64,000 nucleotides of DNA, from NCBI RefSeq assembly GCF_001010285.1, contig NZ_CP011104.1, forward strand, positions 3,472,001-3,536,000, read 5' to 3'. This document shows positions 51,637 through 62,111 of the stretch, piece after piece; the stretch's first letter is position 1, and each line of letters begins with the position of its first letter. The notes beneath the pieces are model-generated. The model had not been told where the DNA came from. It was given only the letters and a program-made list of their open reading frames with translations, and did no database searches. Made by a program: the position numbers and the translations under genes. This DNA is from Photorhabdus thracensis. GTDB taxonomy: Bacteria; Pseudomonadota; Gammaproteobacteria; Enterobacterales; Enterobacteriaceae.

Positions 51637-52787
51637 TGGATTGGTCAGCGTATCTTTCCCGGCAATTATCCGAGCGTCGGGACTCTTCTCTATGGCGTCA
51701 GCGGCAGGTTAATCAGCAATCAGACGGGCGTTTCCTGTATACCACTGAAGGAAAATATCTTAATTTTTCCAGTAATGATTACCTGGGATTAAGCGCGAAT
51801 CCCGCAGTCATTTCCGCATGGCAGCGGGGGGCTGAACAATATGGTGTTGGCAGTGGGGGTTCAGGCCATATTACGGGTTATACAAACGCTCATCAGCAGT
51901 TGGAACAACAATTGGCTGACTGGCTGGGTTATCCAAAAGCATTACTCTTTATTTCAGGATATTCTGCTAATCAGGGGGTAATTGCAGCGTTAATGACGAA
52001 AGCGGATCGGATTATTGCCGATCGCCTGAGTCATGCTTCATTGTTGGAAGCTGCTATGCATTCATCCGCTCAATTACGTCGTTTTCGCCATAATCAACCT
52101 GCATCACTTGCGGATTTACTGGCAAACCCCTGTGTTGGAAAAACACTGGTGGTGACCGAAGGGGTGTTCAGTATGGATGGCGACTGCGCTCCGCTGGCCG
52201 ATATTTATCAGCAAACCCGCGTTTCGGGTAGCTGGCTAATGGTGGATGATGCACATGGTATTGGTGTCTGTGGTGAACAGGGCCGGGGAAGCTGCTGGCA
52301 ACAGAAAGTAAAACCGGAAATTTTGGTTGTCACTTTTGGCAAAGCGTTTGGATTGAGTGGTGCCGCGGTACTTTGCGATGAGCAGACGGCAGAATATCTG
52401 ATTCAGTATGCCCGTCATCTTATTTACAGCACTTCTATGCCTCCGGCGCAGGCACAGGCGATTTCTGAAGCGATCCGGCAGATACAATCTGGTGATGAGC
52501 TGCGCCAACGATTACAGCAAAATATTGATGACTTCCGCCGGCAGGTACAGAAATTGCCATTCAACCTGACAGATTCAACTACGGCGATTCAGCCATTGAT
52601 TATGAGTGATAATGAGTTGAGTGTGTCTTTATCTCAATATCTGCAACAAAAAGGAATTTGGGTTAAAGCGATTCGTCCTCCGACAGTACCGCCAGGCAGT
52701 GCCAGATTACGTATTACTCTGACTGCCAGCCATACGCAGCAAGATATTGATATATTGACGGAGGCGCTATATGAGTTCTGTAGCTGA
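51636..52787 (+). CDS. bioF: BioF, KAPA synthase
   Basis: 383 aa alpha-oxoamine synthase that condenses pimeloyl-ACP and L-alanine with PLP. It has [14 protein letters not shown] and [19 protein letters not shown] at the N-terminus, [18 protein letters not shown] near 205 and the PLP lysine in [14 protein letters not shown] near 235. It is coupled to bioB at its start and overlaps bioC by 17 bases at its end. Confidence 0.96.
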   Translation: MDWSAYLSRQLSERRDSSLWRQRQVNQQSDGRFLYTTEGKYLNFSSNDYLGLSANPAVISAWQRGAEQYGVGSGGSGHITGYTNAHQQLEQQLADWLGYPKALLFISGYSANQGVIAALMTKADRIIADRLSHASLLEAAMHSSAQLRRFRHNQPASLADLLANPCVGKTLVVTEGVFSMDGDCAPLADIYQQTRVSGSWLMVDDAHGIGVCGEQGRGSCWQQKVKPEILVVTFGKAFGLSGAAVLCDEQTAEYLIQYARHLIYSTSMPPAQAQAISEAIRQIQSGDELRQRLQQNIDDFRRQVQKLPFNLTDSTTAIQPLIMSDNELSVSLSQYLQQKGIWVKAIRPPTVPPGSARLRITLTASHTQQDIDILTEALYEFCS

Positions 52788-53538
52788 ATGTGTCGATAAA
52801 CGGGCTGTTGCTTGCGCATTTGGGCGTGCTGCCGCCAATTATGATGTGGTAGCAAAATTGCAGCAGCAAACCGGCGAATTCCTCATGCAACAAATCAGTG
52901 GGCATCCTGGCAGAGTAGTATTGGATGCCGGCTGCGGTACCGGTTTTTTTAGTCATCGCTGGCGGCAACAGGGGAGACAGGTTATCGCGCTGGATTTGGC
53001 ATCAGGTATGTTAGCTCATGCTCGTGAAAAGCAGGCAGCAGATTATTACCTGCAAGGCGATATTGAACATTTAGGGCTTGCTGACAGCAGTGTTGATATC
53101 TGTTTCAGTAATTTGGTTGTTCAATGGTGCGATAATTTATCTGGTGTTTTAACTGAGCTTTATCGGGTAACCCGCCCTGGTGGATTGATTCTGTTTTCCA
53201 CATTGGCCCAAGGCTCATTACATGAATTGCAGCAAGCCTGGAGTGCGGTTGATAACTATCAGCATATTAATCATTTTCTGCCCCAGCAGATGATTAAAGA
53301 TGCCTGTCAGGATTTTCGGCACCGTCTTATCAGTCAGGTTTATCGCCAACAATATTCGCATATATTGCCACTATTAGGTTCCCTGAAAGGGATTGGAGCG
53401 ACTCATCTTCATTGTGGGCGACAACAGGGACTGATGACCCGTGGTCGGTTGACTGCTTTGGAGCAGGCTTACCCTCGGGAAGATAAACATTTACCTCTCA
53501 GCTATCAGGTTGTTTTTGGAGTGATTTATCGTGACTAA
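52771..53538 (+). CDS. bioC: BioC, malonyl-ACP O-methyltransferase
   Basis: 255 aa SAM methyltransferase that disguises malonyl-ACP as a methyl ester to start pimelate synthesis. The N-terminus [17 protein letters not shown] is typical. The SAM loop is [15 protein letters not shown], followed by [14 protein letters not shown] and [20 protein letters not shown]. Both ends overlap neighbouring bio genes (17 and 8 bases). Confidence 0.95.
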   Translation: MSSVAECVDKRAVACAFGRAAANYDVVAKLQQQTGEFLMQQISGHPGRVVLDAGCGTGFFSHRWRQQGRQVIALDLASGMLAHAREKQAADYYLQGDIEHLGLADSSVDICFSNLVVQWCDNLSGVLTELYRVTRPGGLILFSTLAQGSLHELQQAWSAVDNYQHINHFLPQQMIKDACQDFRHRLISQVYRQQYSHILPLLGSLKGIGATHLHCGRQQGLMTRGRLTALEQAYPREDKHLPLSYQVVFGVIYRD

Positions 53539-54211
53539 GAGCTGGTTTTTAACGGGTACAGATACCGAAGTAGGTAAAACCGTTGTAAGTTGTGCTTTGC
53601 TACAGGCTGCGACTAAAGCAGGATATAAAACAGCAGGTTATAAACCCGTCGCTTCCGGCAGTGAAATAACACCGGAAGGTGTCCGTAATGCGGATGCACT
53701 GGCATTATTGGCAAACAGTTCTGTGCCTTTACAATATGAGGAAGTGAATCCGCTGGTATTTGTTGAAGCGACATCACCACACATTGTTAGCGCTGATTTA
53801 AATCAACCTATTGATTTTTCTGTTATGTCTGCGGGGCTGCATCATCTGGAAAAGAAAGCCGACTGGGTTTTAGTCGAAGGCGCTGGTGGTTGGTATACGC
53901 CTTTATCGGAATCGGCGACTTTTGCTGACTGGGTGATTAAAGAGCAATTACCGGTTATTCTGACCGTGGGTGTGAAACTTGGTTGTATTAATCACGCGAT
54001 ACTCACCTCAGAAGCTATCAGAAGTTCAGGATTATATTTCGCGGGTTGGATAGCGAATGAAGTTGAACCCGCAAGCAAGCGTCAGAAAGAATATCTGGCG
54101 ACATTAGAACGCATGTTACCTGCGCCTTTATTGGGTACTATTCCTCATTTAACGCAAGAATATCTTAATTATTCAGGTGAATATATAGATTTTAAATTAT
54201 TGGTTAATTGA
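53531..54211 (+). CDS. bioD: BioD, dethiobiotin synthetase
   Basis: 226 aa from a GTG start. It closes the ureido ring of DAPA with CO2 and ATP. The P-loop is GTDTEVGKT (residues 9-17), and TAGYKPVASGSEI and VEGAGGWYTPLSE are further conserved sites. It is last gene of bioBFCD. Confidence 0.96.
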   Translation: MTKSWFLTGTDTEVGKTVVSCALLQAATKAGYKTAGYKPVASGSEITPEGVRNADALALLANSSVPLQYEEVNPLVFVEATSPHIVSADLNQPIDFSVMSAGLHHLEKKADWVLVEGAGGWYTPLSESATFADWVIKEQLPVILTVGVKLGCINHAILTSEAIRSSGLYFAGWIANEVEPASKRQKEYLATLERMLPAPLLGTIPHLTQEYLNYSGEYIDFKLLVN

Positions 54212-54254
54212 ATTATGCTCTCGTTTTCGTTCCATTGGGCGTCAAATTCCGGTT

Positions 54255-54359
54255 TCAAACGCGAGCCGTTACACCTACCTCTATTTCACCTAATCTGATA
54301 AGTTTTTCTGTAAGTATGCGATCCATTAAATCAGGGCGATAAATCACGGAATCTGGCAT
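54255..54359 (-). CDS. Possible 34-aa small protein
   Basis: Leftward ATG at 54359 with an AGGA SD nine bases upstream. The product is MPDSVIYRPDLMDRILTEKL followed by IRLGEIEVGVTARV. It is charged, without membrane segments. No family is recognised; it could be the start of a lost phage-type gene. It sits between bioD and a strong terminator. Confidence 0.35.
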   Translation of the reverse strand: MPDSVIYRPDLMDRILTEKLIRLGEIEVGVTARV

Positions 54360-54517
54360 AAGTGTTTATCCTACAATATGATGATATATATGTATTTTGT
54401 CGCTTTTGAGTAGTGTTGATAATAGAAAACTGGAAGTGTATAGTACCCGATAGGTTGGTGATAGGAACCAATGGCCTTATATGGTGTATGACCTTTCGCA
54501 AAGACCTCGGATTTTGA

Positions 54518-54541
54518 CCCCAGCTTAAGCTGGGGTTTTTT
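54518..54541 (+). terminator. Strong terminator between bioD and the regulator/transporter pair
   Basis: CCCCAGCTT / AAGCTGGGG, a perfect nine-base stem with no unpaired loop bases in the palindrome, followed by six Ts. It lies 300 bases after bioD. A GGTTGGTGATAGGAACCAA fold precedes it (about 54451-54469), so the segment could encode a small RNA or just the long bio 3' end. Confidence 0.85.
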
Positions 54542-54707
54542 CGTTTATATTACGAAAGGATGGAAAAGTGTGGGGCATTATTCTATGCTGCGATCGCTGC
54601 GGTTAAATAGTTCTCTGTTTCTTCACCCAATTTTACTCCAGAGTACCAATGCTCAAATTGTGCCAACTTCATTGATCGTGGATTCGACAAACGCTGAGGA
54701 AATAGGT

Positions 54708-54751
54708 TCTCCATATCGGTATATTTCTCCATATCGGTATATTTCTCCATA
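54708..54751. repeat. 18-base tandem repeat (2.4 copies)
   Basis: The unit TCTCCATATCGGTATATT occurs at 54708-54725 and 54726-54743, with a third partial copy TCTCCATA. In the leftward frame 54583-54786 it encodes repeated MEKYTD. That 67-aa frame (ends NYLTAAIAA) is unrecognised and may not be a gene. Confidence 0.85.
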
Positions 54752-54812
54752 ATTGGGGTTATTCTCAATGTAGGTAAACATTTCATCTATGCGTTAAGAG
54801 ATACCTTCTATA

Positions 54813-55706
54813 CTATACTTCGGCGAGTTTTTTATTGACTGTGTCATCTGCGGGTTGGTTTATATAACGCCTGAATATCTTTCTTACCAGGTATATAGGG
54901 CCTACACCCAAAATAGAATAAACGACTTTAATTATAAATTGGGCAATAATCATTTCTTTTATGATATCGATACTGAGAACACCATAAAAAGCAATTGAGC
55001 AGAATATTATACTGTCGAATGCCGAGGCAATGACAGTACTGGTTATCACTCTGAGGAAAAGATACTTTGAATTTGTGAGAGACTTTATTTTGCAAAGAAG
55101 ATACGAATTTATATTCTCAGAGATAAAATAAGCAAGAGATGATGCCAGTAGTACCGAGACAATACTATTAATTATGCCACTATAAGTTACACCAAACTCC
55201 CATCCGGGAACACCTGGCATCAGTGCGGTGGCCCAAAGCCCCAGAACAAACAGTAAATTCGCGGCAAAGGAGATAATAATCGTTCTTCTTGCCAGGCGTA
55301 ACCCATAGAATTCGTTTAGAATATCAACCAGAAGGAAAGTGATTGGGTAAATAAAAACGCCGGGCGGAGTGACGATATCAATAATAGGGATATGAATGGG
55401 CTTCACACCACATATTGTGGAGAAAATATAAATAACACTGAGTGCGACGCTGATAAGTAAATACGCTTGCCACGAACGCTCATGACGATCCCCGAGTTCA
55501 TAAGCTGTGACAATGTTGCTGTGGCTGTATAATTTCCGATATAGCGTACTGAGTTCATGCCTGCTCAAATCTTCTGAAATATCACTATCGACCAGCTCTT
55601 TCAGCCCCATGGTAATGGTCTTGCCCGTCGCAAGTACCATGATATTTGCTGATAATTTACCGTACCGTGTAAATCCCAATAACTTAAATTTCTGGTTTGC
55701 GGTCAT
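54813..55706 (-). CDS. YhhQ/VUT-family (queuosine-precursor-type) transporter with N-terminal extension
   Basis: 297 aa. Residues ~1-78 are a soluble extension (FKLLGFTRYGKLSANIMVLA ... LSTLYRKLYSHSN), absent from E. coli YhhQ (221 aa). Then about six membrane helices follow with the family signature PGVFIYPITFLLVDILNEFY and GLRLARRTIIISF. YhhQ imports preQ0/preQ1 in E. coli; the substrate here is inferred only. Its ATG directly follows the TAA of the upstream regulator, so the two are coupled. Confidence 0.82.
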   Translation of the reverse strand: MTANQKFKLLGFTRYGKLSANIMVLATGKTITMGLKELVDSDISEDLSRHELSTLYRKLYSHSNIVTAYELGDRHERSWQAYLLISVALSVIYIFSTICGVKPIHIPIIDIVTPPGVFIYPITFLLVDILNEFYGLRLARRTIIISFAANLLFVLGLWATALMPGVPGWEFGVTYSGIINSIVSVLLASSLAYFISENINSYLLCKIKSLTNSKYLFLRVITSTVIASAFDSIIFCSIAFYGVLSIDIIKEMIIAQFIIKVVYSILGVGPIYLVRKIFRRYINQPADDTVNKKLAEV

Positions 55707-56321
55707 TTATAGCCTTTCTCCTATGATATAACCTAAAAATTGAGCGTATTTAGGGTATCTTCTGTCTATGCTGTCATCATCTTTCTCTTGCCGGATAAAG
55801 AACCCGATGTCTTTAGAGTAGTACAGTAATGGGGTGTTAGTGACTAACGCGGGAGGGCGTTTTATGATGATCACCTCACCGGGTATAAATGTATCCCCTA
55901 TTTCCGATTCGACTTTAATCGCCAGCATATTTGATTCATCGCCAAAGAAATAGGTCAGCGGGTACTCGGTAACAAGCTGGCCTATCTTTTTCCCGGAAAC
56001 AGATAAAAATTCAGATTGTGGAATGATGGGGATGGCTGACGGATTTTTATTACCTTCAGTTGAAAGCGTTTCATTGAGACGTTCTAGTTGTTCAAGGTCA
56101 TAATTTTCTATTTCTTCACAGGAAACACCGAAAAAATCGGAGATCCGGAGGATAGTAGATTGTTGAACGTTATTAACTTGCCCTTCCAGAATTTTATAAA
56201 TGGTTGTACGGGTTAATCCTGTTCGATTGGAAAAGGAACTCTTGGTTTCGCCACGGGTACGTATCAAATACTCTATATTCTTAATGATATTTGTTTTTCG
56301 CTGTGCATTAGACGTTTTCAT
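55707..56321 (-). CDS. XRE-family regulator with S24-like C-terminal domain
   Basis: 204 aa. It has an N-terminal Cro/C1 helix-turn-helix (KSSFSNRTGLTRTTIYKILE with NNVQQSTILRISDFFG) and a C-terminal S24/LexA-like fold (LAIKVESEIGDTFIPGEVII, FFIRQEKDDDSID). The Ser normally found in the GDSM turn is not at its place, so self-cleavage is doubtful. It is the first gene of a two-gene leftward operon with the transporter. It is probably autoregulatory. Confidence 0.8.
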   Translation of the reverse strand: MKTSNAQRKTNIIKNIEYLIRTRGETKSSFSNRTGLTRTTIYKILEGQVNNVQQSTILRISDFFGVSCEEIENYDLEQLERLNETLSTEGNKNPSAIPIIPQSEFLSVSGKKIGQLVTEYPLTYFFGDESNMLAIKVESEIGDTFIPGEVIIIKRPPALVTNTPLLYYSKDIGFFIRQEKDDDSIDRRYPKYAQFLGYIIGERL

Positions 56322-56330
56322 AAAAATCCT

Positions 56331-56352
56331 TTATGTAAAAATTACTGCATAA
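56331..56352. promoter_or_regulatory. Candidate operator upstream of the XRE/S24 gene
   Basis: TTATGTA (56331-56337) and TGCATAA (56346-56352) form an imperfect palindrome nine bases upstream of the regulator start. Position suggests autorepression; this is inference. Confidence 0.35.
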
Positions 56353-56709
56353 CTATATATTATTCAATGATATTGTCCCGTATGAGAAAGCCACTCACTG
56401 TAATAGTTTATTGATTTTACTTTAATATATTATCTTTATGGCTATTTATATTAGCACATCTTGTGTCGGAAAATGCGCGTGGAGTTACATTTATATTTTA
56501 AAAATAAAAATTAAATCATAGTATTAAGTTGGATGCATTATAAAGTTTACACAAAAATGAACTTTATGTTTCTTTTTATGTTGACTTTATGGACCCCATT
56601 ACAATAATGTTAAGTTGTGTTGATGTGTTTTCTGGCAGTTAGAGAGCATCAACCAAAATATTATTCCTATTATAAACCCCTCGGGGAAGAGCTACTTCAA
56701 CCTTCGAGT

Positions 56710-57087
56710 TTAAACACTGGTTATTTCTTTTAGCACTAGGGAAGCACTGTAAAATAAGGAAGTGAAATAAACATTAGGACTTAAATTAGTAAATTGATTA
56801 AATGGTAACACAGTTAAATCACCGGGAAATGGCAATATAAAAATGCTTGGGAACAGCAATAGATTGAAATTGTGGATGATAGATACAAAGTAGGTCTTTT
56901 GATCGAAAATAGCCAGCAGAATATTGGACATTTTGCCAGGGCAGTGTAGATCTGATATTTTTGTATCTATCGTTTTTTTAAAGCTCTCTATGGAGTTCAT
57001 CTTGTAAAATAGGGGAATACTGATGTGAATTAATTTACTTATCAAGGATATACTGTATATCCTGGTTAAAAGATGAGTTTTACTCAT
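56710..57087 (-). CDS. Uncertain hypothetical frame in the AT-rich gap
   Basis: A 125-codon leftward frame (or 96 codons from the ATG at 57000, MNSIESFKKTIDTKISDLHC) with hydrophobic content (NLLLFPSIFILPFPGD). No SD and no recognised family. The rest of 56353-57444 shows only short frames, including a rightward one at 57073-57279 (NVIDNIESTVAENRKNSDKP) that could be a decayed gene. Confidence 0.22.
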   Translation of the reverse strand: MSKTHLLTRIYSISLISKLIHISIPLFYKMNSIESFKKTIDTKISDLHCPGKMSNILLAIFDQKTYFVSIIHNFNLLLFPSIFILPFPGDLTVLPFNQFTNLSPNVYFTSLFYSASLVLKEITSV

Positions 57088-57444
57088 ATCAATAAGGTGG
57101 TTTTATTTTTCTGGCGAATGCTTATTAGTATAGCCAAAAATGTTATCGATAATATTGAATCTACTGTTGCTGAAAACAGAAAAAACAGTGATAAACCTTA
57201 TTATCGAAATGAAAATATTCATTTTATTTCTTCTCAGGTGGAAAATTATCACCATCTCTTCTGGTGTAAACAGGTTTGATACTGGAAAACTGTTTACCGG
57301 TTATTTCCTATTGAATGAAAATTCTGCTGCGAAGTCGGTATGGTTTGTTGCTGTTTAAAAAAACAGTAAAAATTTTTATTGGTAGAGGATACCTCTTTTG
57401 TGGAATGATGCTGCAACCTCATACAGCTAATAGGGTTTGTAGAG

Positions 57445-57469
57445 TTATCCACTATTCCTGTGGATAACC
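57445..57469. promoter_or_regulatory. Inverted pair of DnaA boxes upstream of uvrB
   Basis: GTTATCCAC, seven bases, then GTGGATAAC. The right box read on the minus strand is a perfect TTATCCACA; the left is TTATCCACT. E. coli uvrB also has an upstream DnaA-box region. It lies 350 bases before the uvrB start. Confidence 0.7.
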
Positions 57470-57758
57470 TTGTGTATTAGGCTTAGAAAAGTTGCGTAAC
57501 GCAAGAAAATACGCGGCTTTCATTAAGGTTGATGTTATTCTCGTCTTTGTTTTAATTTTATTTAATATCAATAAGATAACTAAAATCAAGCCTTGTTTGA
57601 CCAGTGATGATGCCCTGTGTTGTCACCTTTCAGTCGATTATATAAAAAATGAAAAAATCAAGGTGATTTTGGGGATAACATGGTATTTATTTTGATGTCA
57701 ACCAATTTTTAATTAATAGGGAAATGGTCCAAATTGAGCCGGTTTTTACAAAACTGAC

Positions 57759-57786
57759 TTGAAGCTGGTTTTTTATCCAGTATTAT
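57759..57786 (+). promoter_or_regulatory. uvrB promoter with LexA (SOS) box
   Basis: AGCTGGTTTTTTATCCAGTA (57763-57782) fits CTG-N10-CAG. It fills the 16-base spacer between TTGAAG (57759-57764) and TATTAT (57781-57786). LexA bound here would block the promoter, as in E. coli uvrB. Confidence 0.9.
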
Positions 57787-57818
57787 AGACGGCTTAATGC
57801 TAGGAAAGTGAGATATCT

Positions 57819-59828
57819 ATGAGTAAGGTGTTCAAATTACATTCTGACTTCCAACCGGGTGGTGATCAACCAGAGGCTATTCACCGATTGCAGGAAGGGC
57901 TGGAGGACGGGCTTGCCCACCAGACTCTGTTGGGTGTAACGGGGTCAGGTAAAACATTCACTATTGCTAATGTGATAGCGAATTTAAACCGGCCAACAAT
58001 GGTACTTGCGCCAAACAAGACACTAGCAGCTCAACTTTACAGTGAAATGAAGGAATTTTTCCCAGAGAATGCGGTGGAGTACTTTGTTTCTTACTACGAT
58101 TATTACCAACCTGAAGCTTATGTTCCCAGTTCTGATACTTTTATCGAAAAAGATGCTTCAGTAAACGAGCACATTGAACAAATGCGTTTGTCCGCCACGA
58201 AGGCTTTGCTGGAGCGGCGGGATGTCATCGTGGTTGCATCTGTATCGGCTATTTATGGTTTGGGTGATCCGGACAGCTACCTGAAAATGATGCTCCACCT
58301 GACCAATGGCATGATTATCGATCAACGTGCCATTCTGCGGCGTTTGGCTGAATTGCAATATACCCGTAATGATCAGGCATTTCAGCGGGGGACATTCAGG
58401 GTACGCGGTGAAGTGATTGATATCTTCCCGGCTGAATCTGATGAGCACGCTTTGCGTGTTGAATTATTTGATGATGAGGTGGAACGGTTATCACTGTTTG
58501 ATCCGCTGACGGGACAGATTGAATATCATGTTCCACGATATACTGTTTATCCGAAAACTCACTATGTGACTCCTCGTGAGCGTATTATTCAGGCAATGGA
58601 AGAGATTAAAGTTGAGCTTGAGGAGCGGCGCAAGGTACTGCTGGCAAACGGTAAGTTGTTGGAAGAACAGCGTATTACTCAGCGTACCCAGTTTGATTTG
58701 GAAATGATGAATGAATTGGGTTACTGCTCCGGCATTGAAAACTACTCTCGTTACCTCTCCGGACGTGCAGAAGGAGAGCCGCCTCCGACATTATTTGATT
58801 ATCTTTCTGCTGATGGCCTGTTAGTGGTGGATGAATCACACGTGACAATCCCGCAAATCGGTGGGATGTACCGAGGGGATCGTTCCCGTAAAGAAACGTT
58901 GGTGGAATATGGTTTCCGTATGCCTTCCGCATTGGATAACCGCCCGCTGAGATTTGAAGAATTTGAAGCACTAGCTCCACAGACAATTTATGTTTCGGCC
59001 ACGCCGGGTAAATATGAATTGGAAAAATCCGGTGGGGATGTCGTGGAACAGGTGGTGCGTCCTACCGGTTTGCTTGATCCTGAAATAGAAGTTCGCCCAG
59101 TAACCACTCAGGTTGATGACTTACTGTCTGAAATCCGCATCCGGGCGGTGAAAAATGAGCGGGTGCTGGTCACTACGCTGACCAAGCGAATGGCGGAGGA
59201 TTTAACTGAATATTTGGAAGAACATGGTGAGCGGGTTCGCTATTTGCACTCAGATATTGATACTGTCGAACGTGTGGAAATTATTCGGGATCTTCGTTTA
59301 GGTGAGTTTGATGTATTAGTGGGTATTAACTTGCTGAGGGAAGGGTTGGACATGCCAGAAGTTTCTCTGGTGGCGATTCTTGATGCTGATAAAGAGGGTT
59401 TCTTGCGTTCTGAGCGTTCATTAATTCAAACGATTGGGCGTGCAGCTCGCAATTTGCATGGTAAGGCGATTCTTTATGGCGATAAGATCACCGATTCAAT
59501 GGCGAAAGCGATTGGGGAGACGGAACGTCGTCGTGCTAAACAACAAGTATTTAATCAAGAGCACGGCATTGTTCCAACAGGTTTGAATAAGAAGATCAGT
59601 GATATTCTGCAAATTGGTCAGCCTGCGGGTAGCAAAGGGAAGGGCAGAAGTAAGGTGGTGGTTGCGCCGGAAGAATTCAGCAAGCTGTCCGCCAAAGAGC
59701 TGGAAAACAAAATCCGCGAGCTGGAAGCGAAAATGTACCAGCATGCGCAGGATCTTGAATTCGAGCAGGCGGCGAGTGTTCGGGATCAGGTTCAGGCATT
59801 GCGTGAGCAATTTATTGCCAATTCCTGA
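57819..59828 (+). CDS. uvrB: UvrB, excision-nuclease subunit
   Basis: 669 aa. It is the damage-verifying helicase of nucleotide excision repair, loaded by UvrA and partnering UvrC. It has Walker A GVTGSGKT near 39-46, the beta-hairpin region [37 protein letters not shown], motif [11 protein letters not shown] and a C-terminal UVR motif ([24 protein letters not shown]). The LexA box upstream makes it SOS-inducible. Confidence 0.98.
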   Translation: MSKVFKLHSDFQPGGDQPEAIHRLQEGLEDGLAHQTLLGVTGSGKTFTIANVIANLNRPTMVLAPNKTLAAQLYSEMKEFFPENAVEYFVSYYDYYQPEAYVPSSDTFIEKDASVNEHIEQMRLSATKALLERRDVIVVASVSAIYGLGDPDSYLKMMLHLTNGMIIDQRAILRRLAELQYTRNDQAFQRGTFRVRGEVIDIFPAESDEHALRVELFDDEVERLSLFDPLTGQIEYHVPRYTVYPKTHYVTPRERIIQAMEEIKVELEERRKVLLANGKLLEEQRITQRTQFDLEMMNELGYCSGIENYSRYLSGRAEGEPPPTLFDYLSADGLLVVDESHVTIPQIGGMYRGDRSRKETLVEYGFRMPSALDNRPLRFEEFEALAPQTIYVSATPGKYELEKSGGDVVEQVVRPTGLLDPEIEVRPVTTQVDDLLSEIRIRAVKNERVLVTTLTKRMAEDLTEYLEEHGERVRYLHSDIDTVERVEIIRDLRLGEFDVLVGINLLREGLDMPEVSLVAILDADKEGFLRSERSLIQTIGRAARNLHGKAILYGDKITDSMAKAIGETERRRAKQQVFNQEHGIVPTGLNKKISDILQIGQPAGSKGKGRSKVVVAPEEFSKLSAKELENKIRELEAKMYQHAQDLEFEQAASVRDQVQALREQFIANS

Positions 59829-60737
59829 TTAACCAAGGTCTTGCAGGGTATTTTCTAACGCCTGATGCAGTAATTCACGGTCGTGGCGGTAGGGAATATC
59901 CTGTGCTTCCAGTATTTGTTGAGTAATAATCCGGTCGCTAAGTTCGCTGATATCTGTACAGGGGCCAACAATGACCGCGTTGATCATCCGGCAGCCAATT
60001 TTATTTTCCATTATTTCCAGTTTATCTTTCAGGGTTAACCCAGCGGCGGCGGTACTTAATTCTTTCCCAAGATTACCAATATAAATCATACTGGCGTTGC
60101 TGCGGCGTAGTGCCTGAGTTAAATCTTCAAGTAAAAGCAATGGCATCAGACTGGTAAAGAAGCTTCCAGGCCCGATAATAATCAGGTCCGCCTGAGTGAT
60201 AGCATCCAGCGCCTCTTTTGTCGCCATCGCTGGGGGGTAAAGCATCAACTCCTGTGGCATACAATTCAATTGATCGATATTGACTTCGCCATAGATGGTG
60301 TTGCCTTGATCATCTATCGCCATCAGGTCAACGGGTTGTTCAGACATGGGAATAAGATGAGCATTCACTTTCAGCAGGCTGCGGACTAAATTAATTGCTT
60401 CAAGTGGTCTGACACTCAGATGATCCAACGCCTTAAGCATCAGATTACCCAGGTTATGACCTGCCAGTTCCCCGTTACCACTGAAACGGTATTCAAACAT
60501 TGCTGATGCTACGCTGGGTTCGGTAATAAGCTGATTTAAACAATTGCGGGTATCTCCCCAGGCAATACCGCCTTCAGAGCGCCGGATCCTGCCGGTTGAG
60601 CCGCCATTATCTGTCGTGGTGACAATACCTGTCAGGCGGGAGCCTAATGATGAAAGAGAGGACATAACGCGCCCAAGGCCATGACCTCCACCGAGGGCAA
60701 CTACCCGATCTAAATCGGCTAATGTGCGGTTTCGCAT
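59829..60737 (-). CDS. ybhK: YbhK, YvcK/CofD-like protein
   Basis: 302 aa, family of B. subtilis YvcK (UDP-sugar-binding factor for growth on gluconeogenic sources). The N-terminal loop [17 protein letters not shown] and [21 protein letters not shown] are family hallmarks. The C-terminal half has [19 protein letters not shown]. It is convergent with uvrB with no base between the two stop codons (TGA|TTA). The E. coli function is unclear. Confidence 0.9.
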   Translation of the reverse strand: MRNRTLADLDRVVALGGGHGLGRVMSSLSSLGSRLTGIVTTTDNGGSTGRIRRSEGGIAWGDTRNCLNQLITEPSVASAMFEYRFSGNGELAGHNLGNLMLKALDHLSVRPLEAINLVRSLLKVNAHLIPMSEQPVDLMAIDDQGNTIYGEVNIDQLNCMPQELMLYPPAMATKEALDAITQADLIIIGPGSFFTSLMPLLLLEDLTQALRRSNASMIYIGNLGKELSTAAAGLTLKDKLEIMENKIGCRMINAVIVGPCTDISELSDRIITQQILEAQDIPYRHDRELLHQALENTLQDLG

Positions 60738-61006
60738 AGAATTCCTGTTGCTGACTGAACTTATATTTACCGAGTAATTTTAGCGTAATTTATTATAAAA
60801 CACGATTAACCGAAAAAGTGCCGTGATTTGGCGCAATATTTTAATTAATCAACACCAATAGAACTGTCTGCTATTTGTTCTGACATTGGCTAAGTCATTG
60901 TATATTAAATTATATAACGAAAGTGGATGTTCGCCTTTTTCCTTCTTAAGCGCTAGAATTGATATTGAGAACGTCGTTTTACATTAAATCATAGATATTG
61001 AAATTA
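60738..61006. other. moaA upstream region
   Basis: No gene. A TATATTAAATTATATAACG stretch (60901-60919) resembles a ModE half-site pair (CGnTATATA / TATATAnCG) and would suit ModE activation of moaA as in E. coli. Promoter elements are not clear. Confidence 0.4.
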
Positions 61007-61127
61007 ACTCCTAGCCTCTGCGTCTAAGTCACCGTTTTACACAGCGATATGATGTTTTGGCCGTGGCCACTGAGTCACCAAGATGTAGGGCAGAAATGCC
61101 CGCGTCTCCCATATTTGGAAAGGTGTT
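61007..61127 (+). ncRNA. Moco riboswitch (molybdenum cofactor RNA motif)
   Basis: The leader directly before moaA has the conserved blocks ACTCCTAGCCTCTGCG, TTTGGCCGTG, GTCACCAAG, a GGGCAGAAATGCCC hairpin, TCTCCC and TTTGGAAAGGTG. The same blocks in the same order form the E. coli moaA leader. The last block contains the moaA SD (AAAGG), so binding of Moco could hide it. Confidence 0.9.
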
Positions 61128-61130
61128 ATT

Positions 61131-62111
61131 GTGGAACAACTCGTAGATGCTTTTGCCCGCAAATTTTATTATTTGAGGCTGTCAATCACCGATGTCTGTA
61201 ATTTCCGGTGTACTTATTGCCTGCCGGATGGCTATAAGCCCCGCGGGCATCACTCCTTTTTGACATTATCTGAAATCCGTCTTGTTAGCCGGGCATTTGC
61301 CGATCTTGGTACAGAGAAAATCCGTTTGACAGGTGGTGAACCAACCATGCGCCGTGATTTCACGGATATCATTTCTGTTATCCGTGAGAATAAGTTAATC
61401 AGAACCCTTGCTGTAACTACCAATGGTTATCGAATGGAACGGAATGTTGCCGGGTGGAAAGAGGCAGGTTTAACCGCAGTGAATGTCAGTATGGACTCGC
61501 TTGATCCCCGTCAGTTTCATGCGATTACCGGACAAGATAAATTCTTTCAGGTGATGCGTGGTATTGATGCGGCATTTGCAGCGGGTTTCAGTAAGGTGAA
61601 AATCAACGTGGTGCTGATGAAAAATATCAATGACATCAGCCTGCCGGCTTTCCTGCACTGGATAAAAGATCGCCCTATCCAATTGAGATTTATTGAATTA
61701 ATGGAAACTGGTGATGGTGGCGAAATGTTTCGCAAATACCATATTTCTGGTGAAACTATCCGGGAACGCTTGCTGCATGATGGCTGGCATCAGCTTCAAC
61801 GCTCACGCAGTGATGGTCCGGCACAGGTTTTTAGCCATCCTGATTATCAGGGGGAAATTGGTCTGATTATGCCTTATGAGAGAGATTTCTGCCGAAGTTG
61901 TAATCGCTTGCGTGTTTCCGCAATAGGTAATCTTCACTTATGCCTGTTTGGTGAACAGGGGATACCACTGCGTGATTTATTATCGAGTAAAGAGCAACTC
62001 GATGATTTGAAATTGCGCATTCAGGGGGGACTGCGCCACAAACGGGAAACCCATTTCCTTCATCAGGGTGACAGCGGTATCACCCCAAATCTTTCTGTCA
62101 TTGGCGGTTAA
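61131..62111 (+). CDS. moaA: MoaA, GTP 3',8-cyclase
   Basis: 326 aa from a GTG start just after the riboswitch. It is a radical-SAM enzyme for the first step of molybdopterin synthesis. The N-terminal cluster CNFRCTYC has Cys23/27/30, and the second cluster uses Cys254, Cys257 and Cys271 ([16 protein letters not shown]). It also has [11 protein letters not shown] and the C-terminal Gly-Gly (VIGG) needed for activity. Confidence 0.97.
   Translation: MEQLVDAFARKFYYLRLSITDVCNFRCTYCLPDGYKPRGHHSFLTLSEIRLVSRAFADLGTEKIRLTGGEPTMRRDFTDIISVIRENKLIRTLAVTTNGYRMERNVAGWKEAGLTAVNVSMDSLDPRQFHAITGQDKFFQVMRGIDAAFAAGFSKVKINVVLMKNINDISLPAFLHWIKDRPIQLRFIELMETGDGGEMFRKYHISGETIRERLLHDGWHQLQRSRSDGPAQVFSHPDYQGEIGLIMPYERDFCRSCNRLRVSAIGNLHLCLFGEQGIPLRDLLSSKEQLDDLKLRIQGGLRHKRETHFLHQGDSGITPNLSVIGG

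Noticed and set aside
54708-54751. Tandem repeat considered as a CRISPR array
   Set aside because: Units are directly adjacent with no spacers.
54583-54786. 67-codon leftward frame containing the tandem repeat
   Set aside because: Start region lacks an SD and the product is not recognised; only the repeat itself is reported.
57073-57279. Rightward 68-codon frame with polar, protein-like content
   Set aside because: No SD and no recognised family; possibly a decayed gene but not supportable as a feature.
57492-57695. 67-codon frame just upstream of uvrB
   Set aside because: TTG start, no SD, no family, and it runs toward the uvrB promoter; treated as chance.
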